From NCBI RefSeq assembly GCF_010994275.1, contig NZ_WMCD01000017.1, forward strand, positions 1-64,000: DNA of 64,000 nucleotides, given 5' to 3'. Positions within the stretch are counted from its first letter, which is position 1. Each line of letters begins with the position of its first letter. Under the pieces are notes generated by a model. It was not told the origin of the DNA. It ran no database searches and saw only the letters and a program-made list of their open reading frames with translations. The DNA is from Cyclobacterium jeungdonense (GTDB lineage Bacteria; Bacteroidota; Bacteroidia; Cytophagales; Cyclobacteriaceae). The position numbers and the translations under genes were made by a program. This document shows positions 50,998-59,253 of this stretch, in pieces.

Positions 50998-51984
50998 TTA
51001 TTGGCAGTTTGCAGGAGAATGGGACTGCGAAAATACATCTACCCTGGTTTCTGCATCTACCTGATAAGGAGCCGCCAGTAGTTCCAGGTAGCCATCAGCC
51101 CTCACCACCAAACCGGCGGCAGCCTTAAAATCAACCGGTTTTCCGGGGTAAAAAAACTTGCTGGATAATTTGCGAATTCGGGCAGGTGAATTTTCTAAAA
51201 TCAGTTGATACAGGTCAGCAACCTGTTTTTCACCGTTGATTTTGGTCGTTCCTACCAGATACAGCTTGTCTTTCTGGTCGGTAAACAAGTTGATGTTTTG
51301 ATAGGAATGCCAATCCGGATCTGACCAGGAGCTGCGGAGTTCAGTACCCGTGTCAATACTGATTTCCAGCGTAAAATCACCAGTTCTCCGGTAAAAATCA
51401 GCTTCCGGACAGGAGTAGATATCCAGATTTTTACTGTCCCAATTGGCCACCAGCAGCCAGATTTTTTGCCGGTAGGCGGTTAGCCCAACGGCCCCTGCGG
51501 TTACTCGTTCGTACTCACCCGTTCGTTTCACGCTATAAACAGGGTTAGACCAGGGTTTTCGGGTATTCAGATCGTAAATTTGTACAACCGATACGTTTCG
51601 TTTTTGATTGTCCTCGATTCCTACGGCCAGATAATGATCAAAAATCTGAAATCCTCCGGCATGCCGGAAAGGCGAACCCATCAGGGTATCAATGGCCATC
51701 GTTTGTTCGCTGCTGAGGTCTGCCAAAACCATGTAACTCACCAATTCAGCACTACCACTCATAAAAAGCGTTGATTTGCCATGGCGCTGTATGCCCTGGA
51801 GATGCCCCCCTTCTGCCTCATATTCAAGGTGGTTTTTTAGGATAAAAGTACAGGAAGGGTTACTACTTAATCCTTCAAAAGCCTGCTCAAAATCAGGTAG
51901 GACAGGCGATGGACTGGGTTGTGCCAGGGCGCAAAAATCAAGAGCACAAAGGAACATTAGTAAAATAGCAGGAATACATTTCAT
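50998..51984 (-). CDS. Secreted protein of unknown function, propeller-like
   Basis: 328 residues with a signal peptide (MKCIPAILLMFLCALDFCAL then AQ). Repeated blocks such as GGHLQGIQRHGKSTLFMSGS, HAGGFQIFDHYLAVGIED and LFTDQKDKLYLVGTTK suggest a beta-propeller of the NHL or six-bladed type, but I cannot name the family and see no catalytic motif. It is convergent with the esterase gene. Confidence 0.7.
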   Translation of the reverse strand: MKCIPAILLMFLCALDFCALAQPSPSPVLPDFEQAFEGLSSNPSCTFILKNHLEYEAEGGHLQGIQRHGKSTLFMSGSAELVSYMVLADLSSEQTMAIDTLMGSPFRHAGGFQIFDHYLAVGIEDNQKRNVSVVQIYDLNTRKPWSNPVYSVKRTGEYERVTAGAVGLTAYRQKIWLLVANWDSKNLDIYSCPEADFYRRTGDFTLEISIDTGTELRSSWSDPDWHSYQNINLFTDQKDKLYLVGTTKINGEKQVADLYQLILENSPARIRKLSSKFFYPGKPVDFKAAAGLVVRADGYLELLAAPYQVDAETRVDVFSQSHSPANCQ

Positions 51985-52200
51985 GGGTTAATAGTCTTTG
52001 GATGCATCAAAGTAAGCGGTACCGGGGACATTTGCAATGAAACCTGATGCACGGCGTGAAGAAATACCTTCAGTATACCACGAAATAGAAAGGCAAGTAA
52101 CAAACGTTTCTTTTTTTTTGCCAATCAATGAATCCGTTCACACAGTCCAGCTCGTAAATGCCCCTAAAACATAGAAAGCGAAGCAAAAAAAAAATTGATT

Positions 52201-52692
52201 ATGGAAAAGAGACCAATAGTGAAACAAGGGAAATTGGAAATAAACCGAAGGGATTTTCTGCAGAAAACAGGCCTGCTATCGGGCATGGCCGTTTTAGGAA
52301 TCGGATTTTTCACGGGATGTACGGAAGAGGAAGACATGCTCCCTGACAATAATGGGGATCAAGATGGCAATGGAATTCAAATTGGCCAGCAGGAGGTAAC
52401 CATTGATTTGGCACGAAACGAAACCCTGGCCGCATCAGGAGGATGGATGTTAATTCGGGAAGCACGGCTGCTGGTAGTGAACATGGAGGGGCAGTTCAGC
52501 GCGTTGACCTCCGTGTGTACGCATTCCCAATGTGACAGGAACTGGACATTTGGGGATCGGATTTTTACCTGCACCTGCCATGGATCCCGATTTGATGCTA
52601 CGGGACAAGTGGTAAACGGTCCAGCTACCCGACCCCTGACCACCTATCCCATAAGCCGGGAGGAAGATCATCTAAAAATCTCTTTATCATGA
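52201..52692 (+). CDS. Rieske [2Fe-2S] lipoprotein with a Tat signal
   Basis: 163 residues. N-terminal Tat-type motif NRRDFLQKTG and a lipobox (FFTGC, cysteine 40) suggest a folded Tat-exported lipoprotein anchored in the membrane. The Rieske domain has CTHSQC (C106, H108 and C111) and CTCHGSRF (C124, C126 and H127), giving two Cys and two His cluster ligands and a likely disulfide. This is a soluble-domain Rieske protein rather than a bc1 subunit. It starts a three-gene operon with YceI and DUF5777; electron transfer to a periplasmic partner is likely but unnamed. Confidence 0.9.
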   Translation: MEKRPIVKQGKLEINRRDFLQKTGLLSGMAVLGIGFFTGCTEEEDMLPDNNGDQDGNGIQIGQQEVTIDLARNETLAASGGWMLIREARLLVVNMEGQFSALTSVCTHSQCDRNWTFGDRIFTCTCHGSRFDATGQVVNGPATRPLTTYPISREEDHLKISLS

Positions 52693-53240
52693 GTTGGAAG
52701 CGTTTATGGTTACTCCCCGTGGTCTACCTGCTACTGGTGGAGGAGGCTTTGGCTCAGGAGTATAAGACGGAAACCGGGGAAGTGGTTTTTTTATCTTCCG
52801 CATCCCTGAATGAATTTACCGGCGAATCCGGAAAGCTCAATGGCCTTCTGGATCTTGCTAGCAAAACGTTTGATTTCTACATAGACCTTAATACCCTTGA
52901 GACAGGCATTGGGTTGCGGGACCGCCACATGCGTGAAAATTACCTGGAGACAAACAAATATCCTTTTGCGGAATTTTCAGGCAAGCTCGAAAAATCAGGT
53001 CCACTTAAGTTAAACCAAGCAGTGATGGTAAAGGCTGTGGGAACCTTTAAAATACACGGTCAGGAAAAGGATAGGATCATATCCGGAAAGCTAACTAAAA
53101 TTTCAGCATCAGAAGTACTTCTGGAGGCCGATTTCCAGGTAAAATTGGGTGATTTTGACATAGCCATACCCCAACTGATGTTTTACGAATTGTCTGAAAT
53201 TCAACAAGTCACCATCAAAGCCGCCTTAAAAAACGAATGA
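52689..53240 (+). CDS. YceI-like secreted lipocalin-fold protein
   Basis: 183 residues with a signal peptide (VVYLLLVEEALA cleavage before QEYK). YceI blocks: FTGESGKLNGLLDLASKTFD, VDLNTLETGI-like FYIDLNTLETGIGLRDRHMR, ENYLETNKYPFAEFSGKLE and ADFQVKLGDFDIAIP. YceI proteins bind isoprenoid-like lipids in the periplasm, and some have quinone-like ligands. It overlaps the Rieske gene by four bases (ATGA), so translation is coupled, consistent with a shared electron-transfer or lipid role. Confidence 0.9.
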   Translation: MSWKRLWLLPVVYLLLVEEALAQEYKTETGEVVFLSSASLNEFTGESGKLNGLLDLASKTFDFYIDLNTLETGIGLRDRHMRENYLETNKYPFAEFSGKLEKSGPLKLNQAVMVKAVGTFKIHGQEKDRIISGKLTKISASEVLLEADFQVKLGDFDIAIPQLMFYELSEIQQVTIKAALKNE

Positions 53241-53241
53241 A

Positions 53242-54129
53242 ATGAACACGATAACAAAATACGACAGGCTCCTGACTGCTGTTGGAACCTTGCTTTTATT
53301 TTTAATTCACGGAGTCTCCTTTGCACAGTTGGAAAGGAAATTGGCAACGGAAGATCGGAAAACGGATCTCGTGTTTCACGCTCCCCGCCACATAAACCTA
53401 CTTACGGTGGAGGCGTTGGATAAAAGTACGCTTCACTTTGCCATCATGCATACTTTTGGTCCGGTAAATGGAGGGTTCCGAAACCTTTATGGGTTGGACA
53501 ACGGGGCAAACATTCAATTTAGCTTTGAGTATGCGCTTAAGGACAAGTTTTCTCTGGGAGTTTCCCGCTCCGGAAGGGATAAATTTTACAACCTGTATGG
53601 AAGGTACCACTTGCTGGAGCAAACTGAAAGTGAAACAATGCCTTTTTCCCTTTCCCTAATGGCCGCAGCTGGTGTAAACACGTCGGATTATGCCTACCTG
53701 CAGGAAAACGCCCCTGATTTTGCACAAAGGAGTAGTTTTGCTGCGCAAGTAATGCTGGCAAGAAAGATCACCAAAAAACTCAGTTTTCAATTGAGTCCTC
53801 TATTGGCCTATTTTAACAGTCCGCTACCGGCCTATTCCATAGAGGGAGATCAGCAGCTTTATTTGGCTTTGGGGTTCTCCGGTAACTATAAAGTGACCGC
53901 CATGTCCTCCCTGACCTTGCAATGGATACCCAATTTAAATAATGGATTGCGTAATAATGTAGGGGTTGGTATCGATGTGGAAGCGGGAGGACATGTCTTT
54001 CAAATGTATTTTGTCACCTCCCCGGCACTGAACGAACAATACCTGTTGGCAGGAGGAAACGGTGTTCCCGGAGAAGAATTCCGATTGGGATTTAATGTAA
54101 ACCGCATCTTTGCTACCGGAGGAAATTAA
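53242..54129 (+). CDS. DUF5777 family outer-membrane beta-barrel
   Basis: 295 residues with a signal peptide (LLLFLIHGVSFAQ). The DUF5777 core: LVFHAPRHINLLTVEALDKS, LHFAIMHTFGPVNGGFRNLY, GLDNGANIQFSFEYALKDKF, and a C-terminal barrel strand FRLGFNVNRIF. Members are found with YceI and Rieske genes in Bacteroidota, suggesting a shared outer-membrane/periplasmic system, but no function is established. One base downstream of YceI, ending the operon. Confidence 0.85.
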   Translation: MNTITKYDRLLTAVGTLLLFLIHGVSFAQLERKLATEDRKTDLVFHAPRHINLLTVEALDKSTLHFAIMHTFGPVNGGFRNLYGLDNGANIQFSFEYALKDKFSLGVSRSGRDKFYNLYGRYHLLEQTESETMPFSLSLMAAAGVNTSDYAYLQENAPDFAQRSSFAAQVMLARKITKKLSFQLSPLLAYFNSPLPAYSIEGDQQLYLALGFSGNYKVTAMSSLTLQWIPNLNNGLRNNVGVGIDVEAGGHVFQMYFVTSPALNEQYLLAGGNGVPGEEFRLGFNVNRIFATGGN

Positions 54130-54178
54130 TCCGGAATTTTGCTCAAGGATTTGAATTTTGCAAAGGGTCATTCGGTGT

Positions 54179-55135
54179 TTATTGGATAATCATAAAATAA
54201 ATGGGAAAGCCAATGGTAATATTTATCGGAAATGTAACAGCAAGTGCCATGGGCAAAAAGATGCCCGGATTCGCTTTAGGAACGGCCATTTTCATTGCGG
54301 CAGGCACTGCTATATAGGAGGCCGATGCAGCCAGGATAGCCAACATAAACCGATCGCCTGGTTCAGGACTTACCCATTCGCTGAGAAAAGCTACCAGCGA
54401 ACCATTTAGAATTGGAATGATCACAGCAAAGGCACTCGTAAACCATCCCGATTGAAGAAAGTCCTTGAGTTTTTTGCCACTGGTAATTCCCATATCCAGC
54501 AAAAAGATCGCCAGGAAACCTTTGAAAATATCGGTGGTGAAGGGTTTAATGCCTTCTGCTTCCTGTTCATTGGCGAGAAAACCTATAAGCAAACTTCCTA
54601 AAATCAGAAAAACGCTGCCGTTGGTGATGGAATGTTTTAGTAAATTCCCCAGGCTGGCTTGTTTTCCATGACCGTTTCCAAACCACCTGATCAGCAAAAC
54701 GCCCAGAATAATAGCCGGCGCTTCCATCAGGGCCATTATGGCTACCATGTGTCCGCTGAAATCAAGGCTTTGCATTTTCAGAAAACTAGCTGCGGTAACA
54801 AAGGTAACTGCGCTGACGGATCCATAGGCCGCTGCTATGGCGCCCGCATTTTCTACCCCCATTCGCTTTTTAAGAACAAAAAACGTGTATAGAGGTATGA
54901 TACAGGCCGTAGCCATTCCAAAAAGGATGGCCCATAAAATTTTCATCTCAAATTGGCTATGCGCCAGTTCCTGACCTCCCTTAAAGCCAATAGCGAATAA
55001 AAGGTAAAGGGATATAAATTTGGATGAGTTTTCCGGTATTTTTAAATCACTTTTGAGCCTGACAGCAAGGATCCCAAGAAAAAAAAACAATAAGGCAGGG
55101 TTGGTCAGGCTTTGCAGAAGCAATTGCACGTTCAT
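54179..55135 (-). CDS. sbtA: SbtA-type sodium-dependent bicarbonate transporter
   Basis: 318 residues with about ten membrane segments. The SbtA pattern: LTNPALLFFFLGILAVRLKS, KFISLYLLFAIGFKGGQELA, AAAYGSVSAVTFVTAASFLK (a transport-core motif), GLFSMEAPAIILGVLL-like MALMEAPAIILGVLL, and ASASYIAVPAAMKMAVPKAN, NPGIFLPMALAVTFPINITIG. In cyanobacteria SbtA imports bicarbonate with sodium; heterotroph members may supply carbonate for anaplerotic carboxylation. It is the last gene of an operon after the small beta-CA-like protein, both controlled by a LysR gene upstream. Confidence 0.92.
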   Translation of the reverse strand: MNVQLLLQSLTNPALLFFFLGILAVRLKSDLKIPENSSKFISLYLLFAIGFKGGQELAHSQFEMKILWAILFGMATACIIPLYTFFVLKKRMGVENAGAIAAAYGSVSAVTFVTAASFLKMQSLDFSGHMVAIMALMEAPAIILGVLLIRWFGNGHGKQASLGNLLKHSITNGSVFLILGSLLIGFLANEQEAEGIKPFTTDIFKGFLAIFLLDMGITSGKKLKDFLQSGWFTSAFAVIIPILNGSLVAFLSEWVSPEPGDRFMLAILAASASYIAVPAAMKMAVPKANPGIFLPMALAVTFPINITIGFPIYFMIIQ

Positions 55136-55167
55136 AGTTTCGAAGTAAGGTGGTGGTGGATCTAAAT

Positions 55168-55683
55168 TTAGACAGCGGAGTAAACGGCGTTGTCGCTTGC
55201 AGGTACAGCCGGGTTGATAAATTGCGCGTGATCAATTAAGGGATCGACTAAGAGTCCGTTGATTTTTATGCCCTCTTCTCGTATTAGCCCCTGTAATAGG
55301 GAATGATGGGCTATTTGATGGCTAAGGCTGTCGATATGAATCAAAGCCAACTGCCTCACTTTTTCTTTTTCTGAATCGAAGCGATTGATCTGGTAGTAGT
55401 GGTCAATGTAGAGATCAAACAACTGCTTTTCCGAAAATGAGGTCGAGGTTTTCGAGTGATTGATCACTTTTCTTTTCAGGGGGCAATTCAGGTCGTGAAC
55501 GATGGTAATCTGGTCTACAGGATCACACACGAAAAAATCCACTAACTTTTCGATGAACGGCAGTTCATCGAATCGGAATACCGACCCCAATGCGGTGAGG
55601 AAATAATGATGGGTTCCGTATTTTCTTTGGATAAAGTATTCGGAAAAACCGAGTGGACAAACTAAATAAAGGTTGTTTTGCAT
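55168..55683 (-). CDS. Unrecognised cytoplasmic protein, possibly a degenerate beta-carbonic-anhydrase-like fold
   Basis: 171 residues, no signal peptide. Segments such as ITIVHDLNCPLKRKVI and a terminal EEGIKINGLLVDPLIDHAQF resemble the HxxC strand and the closing Gly-Ala-Leu-Tyr strand of beta-carbonic anhydrases, but the first zinc Cys-x-Asp-x-Arg motif is absent and the spacing differs (HDLNC). It would therefore be inactive, or the similarity may be coincidental. The gene lies 32 bases before sbtA on the same strand and after an A/T-rich promoter region, so a partner or regulator of bicarbonate uptake is plausible. Confidence 0.4.
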   Translation of the reverse strand: MQNNLYLVCPLGFSEYFIQRKYGTHHYFLTALGSVFRFDELPFIEKLVDFFVCDPVDQITIVHDLNCPLKRKVINHSKTSTSFSEKQLFDLYIDHYYQINRFDSEKEKVRQLALIHIDSLSHQIAHHSLLQGLIREEGIKINGLLVDPLIDHAQFINPAVPASDNAVYSAV

Positions 55684-55823
55684 GAGACAGCTGATTTTGT
55701 TTCCTGCAAACCTAAAAACGAATAGTTATTAATAAAAATTTATATTTATTATAAAAAACATAAAAATAATTTATAATTATCGTAAAGTTTTGAAAAAAAG
55801 TAACTTACGGGAATGGGGACAGC
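55684..55823 (-). promoter_or_regulatory. A/T-rich promoter/operator region of the bicarbonate operon
   Basis: 140 bases between the LysR stop and the first operon gene. Very rich in A and T, with imperfect palindromes around TTATTAATAAAA and AAATTTATATTT and repeated ATAATTTATAA blocks, as expected for LysR (T-N11-A) sites. No clean -7 box seen. Confidence 0.4.
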
Positions 55824-56747
55824 TCAATATTTGATGTACCAATCAAAATTCTTTTGGATCAGGGTAGCTGCTTCCTTTTTAATATGCGAAATGAACGCCT
55901 GAGCGACCGGGCTGTGTTTTTTTCCTTTAACCCATACCAATTGCCACATGGTGGCCATGGGCAAACCTGAGACAGAAAATATTTTGATGTCTCCATTATT
56001 GAGCTCGTTTTTCAGTCCGATTAGTGGCATAATAGAAAAGCCCAGGCCAGCGATGACTGCCTGTTTGACCGCTTCATTGGAGGTCAGTTCCAGTTTTTTG
56101 GCGATGGCCCAATGATTTTGTTCTACAAAGGACTCCATCATCTGCCGGGTTCCGGAGCCCTTTTCCCGGTAGATCCAGTTTAATTCGTCAAATTGTTCTT
56201 CCAGAGAGCGGCTTTCATCAAAAGAAGATCGGGTCTTGCCTACCATGTACAGTTTATTTGGGAGCAGGTCGATGTGTTCCAGGTTCAACTTTTGCGGTAG
56301 TATGGAAACCATGGAAAAATCAACTTCATTAGCTTCCAGACTTTCGACCACTCTTTGTTTATTCGTTACGTCCATGAGCAATTCCACACCTGGATTTCTT
56401 CTCAAAAATTCAGAAAGGAAGTAAGGCATGACGTATTTGGCGGTGGAGACAATGGTGATTTTTAGTCTCCCTGCCAGTTGCCCTTTGTATTGTAACGATT
56501 TTTGATTGATGCCGTTGACCTGATTAATGATCTCGGCGGCAGCTTCAGCGATTTCCTTCCCAAATTCGGTGATGTATATTTTCCTACCCACTACTTCGGT
56601 CAGCGGTATATCGAATTGAGCCTGGAAGTTTTTCAATTGAATGGAAACCGCTGGTTGAGTGAGGTGAAGTAGCTCTGCGGCTTTTGTGACGCTTTGGGTT
56701 TGTGCTACCTTTAAGAATACCTGTAGTTGATTTAATGTATAATGCAT
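55824..56747 (-). CDS. LysR family transcriptional regulator (CbbR/CmpR-like)
   Basis: 307 residues. N-terminal winged helix-turn-helix: LNQLQVFLKVAQTQSVTKAA, ELLHLTQPAVSIQLKNFQAQ. The effector domain follows with LKITIVSTAKYVMPYFLSEF and IMPLIGLKNELNNGD. CbbR/CmpR-type members sense metabolites linked to carbon fixation or bicarbonate status, and the gene lies directly upstream of the SbtA operon in the same direction, so it probably regulates bicarbonate uptake. A -7 box (TATATTTG on the minus strand, 56766-56773) lies 19 bases upstream of the start. Confidence 0.92.
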   Translation of the reverse strand: MHYTLNQLQVFLKVAQTQSVTKAAELLHLTQPAVSIQLKNFQAQFDIPLTEVVGRKIYITEFGKEIAEAAAEIINQVNGINQKSLQYKGQLAGRLKITIVSTAKYVMPYFLSEFLRRNPGVELLMDVTNKQRVVESLEANEVDFSMVSILPQKLNLEHIDLLPNKLYMVGKTRSSFDESRSLEEQFDELNWIYREKGSGTRQMMESFVEQNHWAIAKKLELTSNEAVKQAVIAGLGFSIMPLIGLKNELNNGDIKIFSVSGLPMATMWQLVWVKGKKHSPVAQAFISHIKKEAATLIQKNFDWYIKY

Positions 56748-56765
56748 TGCTTATAGATTCCACTC

Positions 56766-56773
56766 CAAATATA
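56766..56773 (-). promoter_or_regulatory. -7 box of the LysR gene promoter
   Basis: TATATTTG on the minus strand, perfect TAnnTTTG match, 18 bases before the ATG; no standard -33 box found. Confidence 0.4.
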
Positions 56774-56913
56774 GGTATCTATTTATTTTTTCGGAGCCCC
56801 GATGCAAAAAAATGACCACCTCAGGGAATCTATCAGGCAGTAAAGAGCAGAAATTAACAGGAAGTTGTAAAAACGCCTACTAGTGAAAAAACAGAGTAGA
56901 ATTAATTTTTGGT

Positions 56914-57531
56914 CTATACTGAAATAAGCTTAAAATGGCACTGGCTGTTTTGCTTTTGTTGGTGGGCGATTTTCATTTTTAGGTGATAAAAGGCCTCCAG
57001 CAATTGCGCACTATCGTAGGCTCCGGCATCAATGGCCTTAAAACCGGCCAATTCGATCCATTTTTTCACCTTTGCTTTATTCTCATTGTTTTCCCCACAA
57101 TAGTAGGTTTCCTGTATTACCCCCAGCGGATCTGAATTCGGATAGTCCATGCCCAGATTGTTAAAGGCTTTGTACAAATTTTTATTACCCAGCTTTTCCT
57201 GAATGAGGGAAGTATTTCCAGAGTTTCCTTCTGTATAAGAACTATTCGTGCAATCGATGATGATGGTGTCGGGATTTTTTTCCTGAAGCAAGGAATCACA
57301 AATGGAGGGTAAGCATTCATTTTCGCTACATATAAAAACCAGGTCAGCTTTAGCGATTGCCTCAGAATAGGGTAGTACTTTATCAAGGAATTTATTGTAA
57401 ATTTTCCATTCGATGTCCTTGATCTCAAAATTGTTTTTAACACCAAAAATCACTTCTATCCCCCTGTTCATATACCGGTTACCCAGGCTTCTTGCCAGTT
57501 TACTTTCTCCTAAAATTGCGATATTCATCAT
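56914..57531 (-). CDS. NAD(P)-binding oxidoreductase, F420-reductase-like
   Basis: 205 residues starting at ATG (MMNIAILGESKLARSLGNRY); the longer frame begins with TTG. The Rossmann Gly motif is GESKLARSLG rather than the usual GxGxxG, and DLVFICSENECLPSICDSLL then TIIIDCTNSSY and YKAFNNLG match the NADPH-dependent F420 reductase / NAD-binding-type 2 family. The catalytic role is unknown, and F420 itself is not expected in Bacteroidota. A strong inverted repeat lies in its upstream region. Confidence 0.75.
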   Translation of the reverse strand: MMNIAILGESKLARSLGNRYMNRGIEVIFGVKNNFEIKDIEWKIYNKFLDKVLPYSEAIAKADLVFICSENECLPSICDSLLQEKNPDTIIIDCTNSSYTEGNSGNTSLIQEKLGNKNLYKAFNNLGMDYPNSDPLGVIQETYYCGENNENKAKVKKWIELAGFKAIDAGAYDSAQLLEAFYHLKMKIAHQQKQNSQCHFKLISV

Positions 57532-57631
57532 GTCAAAATCGGTTAATTTCCCTACCAACGCTCACTTTCATTAGCTGAACTGTAGAAGAAATGTAGTGAA
57601 TTATTTGGGAGATATAAAATAATATAAGGAA

Positions 57632-57663
57632 TTTATTGTATTTATAAAATAAATTACAATAAA
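57632..57663. promoter_or_regulatory. Inverted repeat upstream of the F420-reductase-like gene
   Basis: TTTATTGTA (57632-57640) and TACAATAAA (57655-57663): perfect nine-base arms separated by 14 bases, about 100 bases before the oxidoreductase ATG. Could be an operator or an RNA hairpin. Confidence 0.4.
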
Positions 57664-57747
57664 CAAGGGGTATAAATCAGTTTATGCTACATAAAATTTT
57701 ACTTGTGTTTTACCTGTTTTCCGAAAATCCAATGAAACGAAGGCTTT

Positions 57748-59049
57748 TCAATCCTGGACCTCGTCTAATTGGCTTCCCAAAATGGCAGCGACAAGCAATA
57801 ATGCCGAAAAAATCCAAAGCATGGGCGAAATACCAAAGATACTCGCCAGCGATCCAAGACCCGCGCCTACTAATGTAAAGAGGCCAATAGCTGTATTGGA
57901 TAAGGATACATAGGAAGGGCGGTCCTTTTCGGGGGCAAAATCTACCAGGTAGGTTTTTCTACTTAACCGGGCACCTCCATGCGCCATGACTTGTATCAGG
58001 AAAAGGACGGCAAAGGAATAGCTATTCTGAAACGACTCTGGCCAGAGCGGAAACAAGGCCATAAGCGCGATATTAACCATGCCAAGTAATGCGATGGCAA
58101 TCATTAGTTTTTTGCTGGATCGATCGGCGAATCTTCCCCAAAAAGGGCTACTGATGACACTGCCAATTCCCGCGGCCAAAACCATAATCCCCAGATTACT
58201 TACCTCTTCGCCTATTTCGGATCTTCCGAGAAGCACAAAAAATGGTTGGGCCAGCGGGATGGCCATCAATAAGCCTCGGGTAAAAATAAATTTTCGCAGG
58301 TTTTGGTCTTCTTGCCAAAACACCCAGGCCTTTTTAATTTCCTGTACAGGGGTCCTGCCACCGGAGGTCGCGCCGGCTTCTTCATGGATAAGACTGAATA
58401 GAAACCCGGATAGTGCCCAAAGGACGGCCCCGGAAAGCACGAGCATAAACAAAAATTCCCGATCGCTATTTTTGAAGAAATCGGCAAGAATCAACACGCC
58501 AACCAACAGTGTCAGAATGCCCCCGGAAGTAGCCCGCATGGCTAGCAGTTGCCCTCTTTTTCCTTTTGGAATGGTCTTGGCCGTCACGTCTTTAAAACTA
58601 ATGCTGGCCACCCCACTGCTAATACTAAACAGGGCCAGGCAGGCGAGCACCAGCCATCCACCCACAATGCCATCCAGGTTCCATACCACAAAAGCCATGG
58701 CCAGTAATGCCAATGCCTGAATCCAGGCAGGGATAATCCAAAACCATTTTCTTTTGGGAAAAGAACGGATTTTTGCAGAAACTACTAACTGCGGTAAAAG
58801 TGATCCGGCATCCTTGATGGGGACCAGGGCTCCTGAAAAAGCGGCAGGAACACCCATAGCTGCCAAGACCCAGGGAAGGGTAGTGCCAGGACTGACCAGT
58901 TGCCCAGCCAACTTAGACAAGGCACCACTGGATACATTTTTGAAAAAATTAGAAGGTGTTTCCCGACAGGCATCCTCGGAAATATTGGCACAAGCCCGTA
59001 CTTCACCCTCATCTGTGATCCATTCGTATACGCGTTCGCTTATTTTCAT
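57748..59049 (-). CDS. MFS transporter
   Basis: 433 residues with about 12 membrane segments (SSGALSKLAGQLVSPGTTLP, WVLAAMGVPAAFSGALVPIK, FWIIPAWIQALALLAMAFVV, GILTLLVGVLILADFF, ILVFPLWPESF-like MALFPLWPESF). It belongs to the efflux-like major facilitator group; the substrate cannot be read. An N-terminal cytoplasmic region of about 45 residues (EWITDEGEVRACANISEDAC) is unusual for MFS. The start is the last element of leader cassette copy 3 on the minus strand; the longer frame (MRASIWPLK) lies in the cassette. Confidence 0.85.
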   Translation of the reverse strand: MKISERVYEWITDEGEVRACANISEDACRETPSNFFKNVSSGALSKLAGQLVSPGTTLPWVLAAMGVPAAFSGALVPIKDAGSLLPQLVVSAKIRSFPKRKWFWIIPAWIQALALLAMAFVVWNLDGIVGGWLVLACLALFSISSGVASISFKDVTAKTIPKGKRGQLLAMRATSGGILTLLVGVLILADFFKNSDREFLFMLVLSGAVLWALSGFLFSLIHEEAGATSGGRTPVQEIKKAWVFWQEDQNLRKFIFTRGLLMAIPLAQPFFVLLGRSEIGEEVSNLGIMVLAAGIGSVISSPFWGRFADRSSKKLMIAIALLGMVNIALMALFPLWPESFQNSYSFAVLFLIQVMAHGGARLSRKTYLVDFAPEKDRPSYVSLSNTAIGLFTLVGAGLGSLASIFGISPMLWIFSALLLVAAILGSQLDEVQD

Positions 59050-59140
59050 CTGTTTATAATTGGCTTTAAGCGGCCATATGGAAGCTCGCATGCTTTATAA
59101 TCATCCCTCCGTGTGTCGCTTGCGACATGCTCGATTTCAT
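59047..59140 (-). repeat. Leader cassette, copy 3
   Basis: Third copy, on the minus strand. Small ORF 59140-59066 (24 codons; begins MKSSM, middle GMIIKHA, end FHMAA), then 16 bases, then the MFS start codon. Differences from copy 2 are mainly T/S, R/Q, S/A and R/G substitutions. A hairpin TGTCGC AA GCGACA lies in the small-ORF sequence here (about 59115-59128) and is not conserved in copy 2. The second frame (MRASIWPLK) again reads into the main gene. Confidence 0.8.
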
Positions 59141-59253
59141 CTTTGATTTGGAAATACACCGGTCACGAAAGTAAAAATTCCCCCCAATATTTCCATTATT
59201 GGATTAATGTTTGCGGTATTTTACATAAGTTTTTAACAGAAATAAATGCAATC

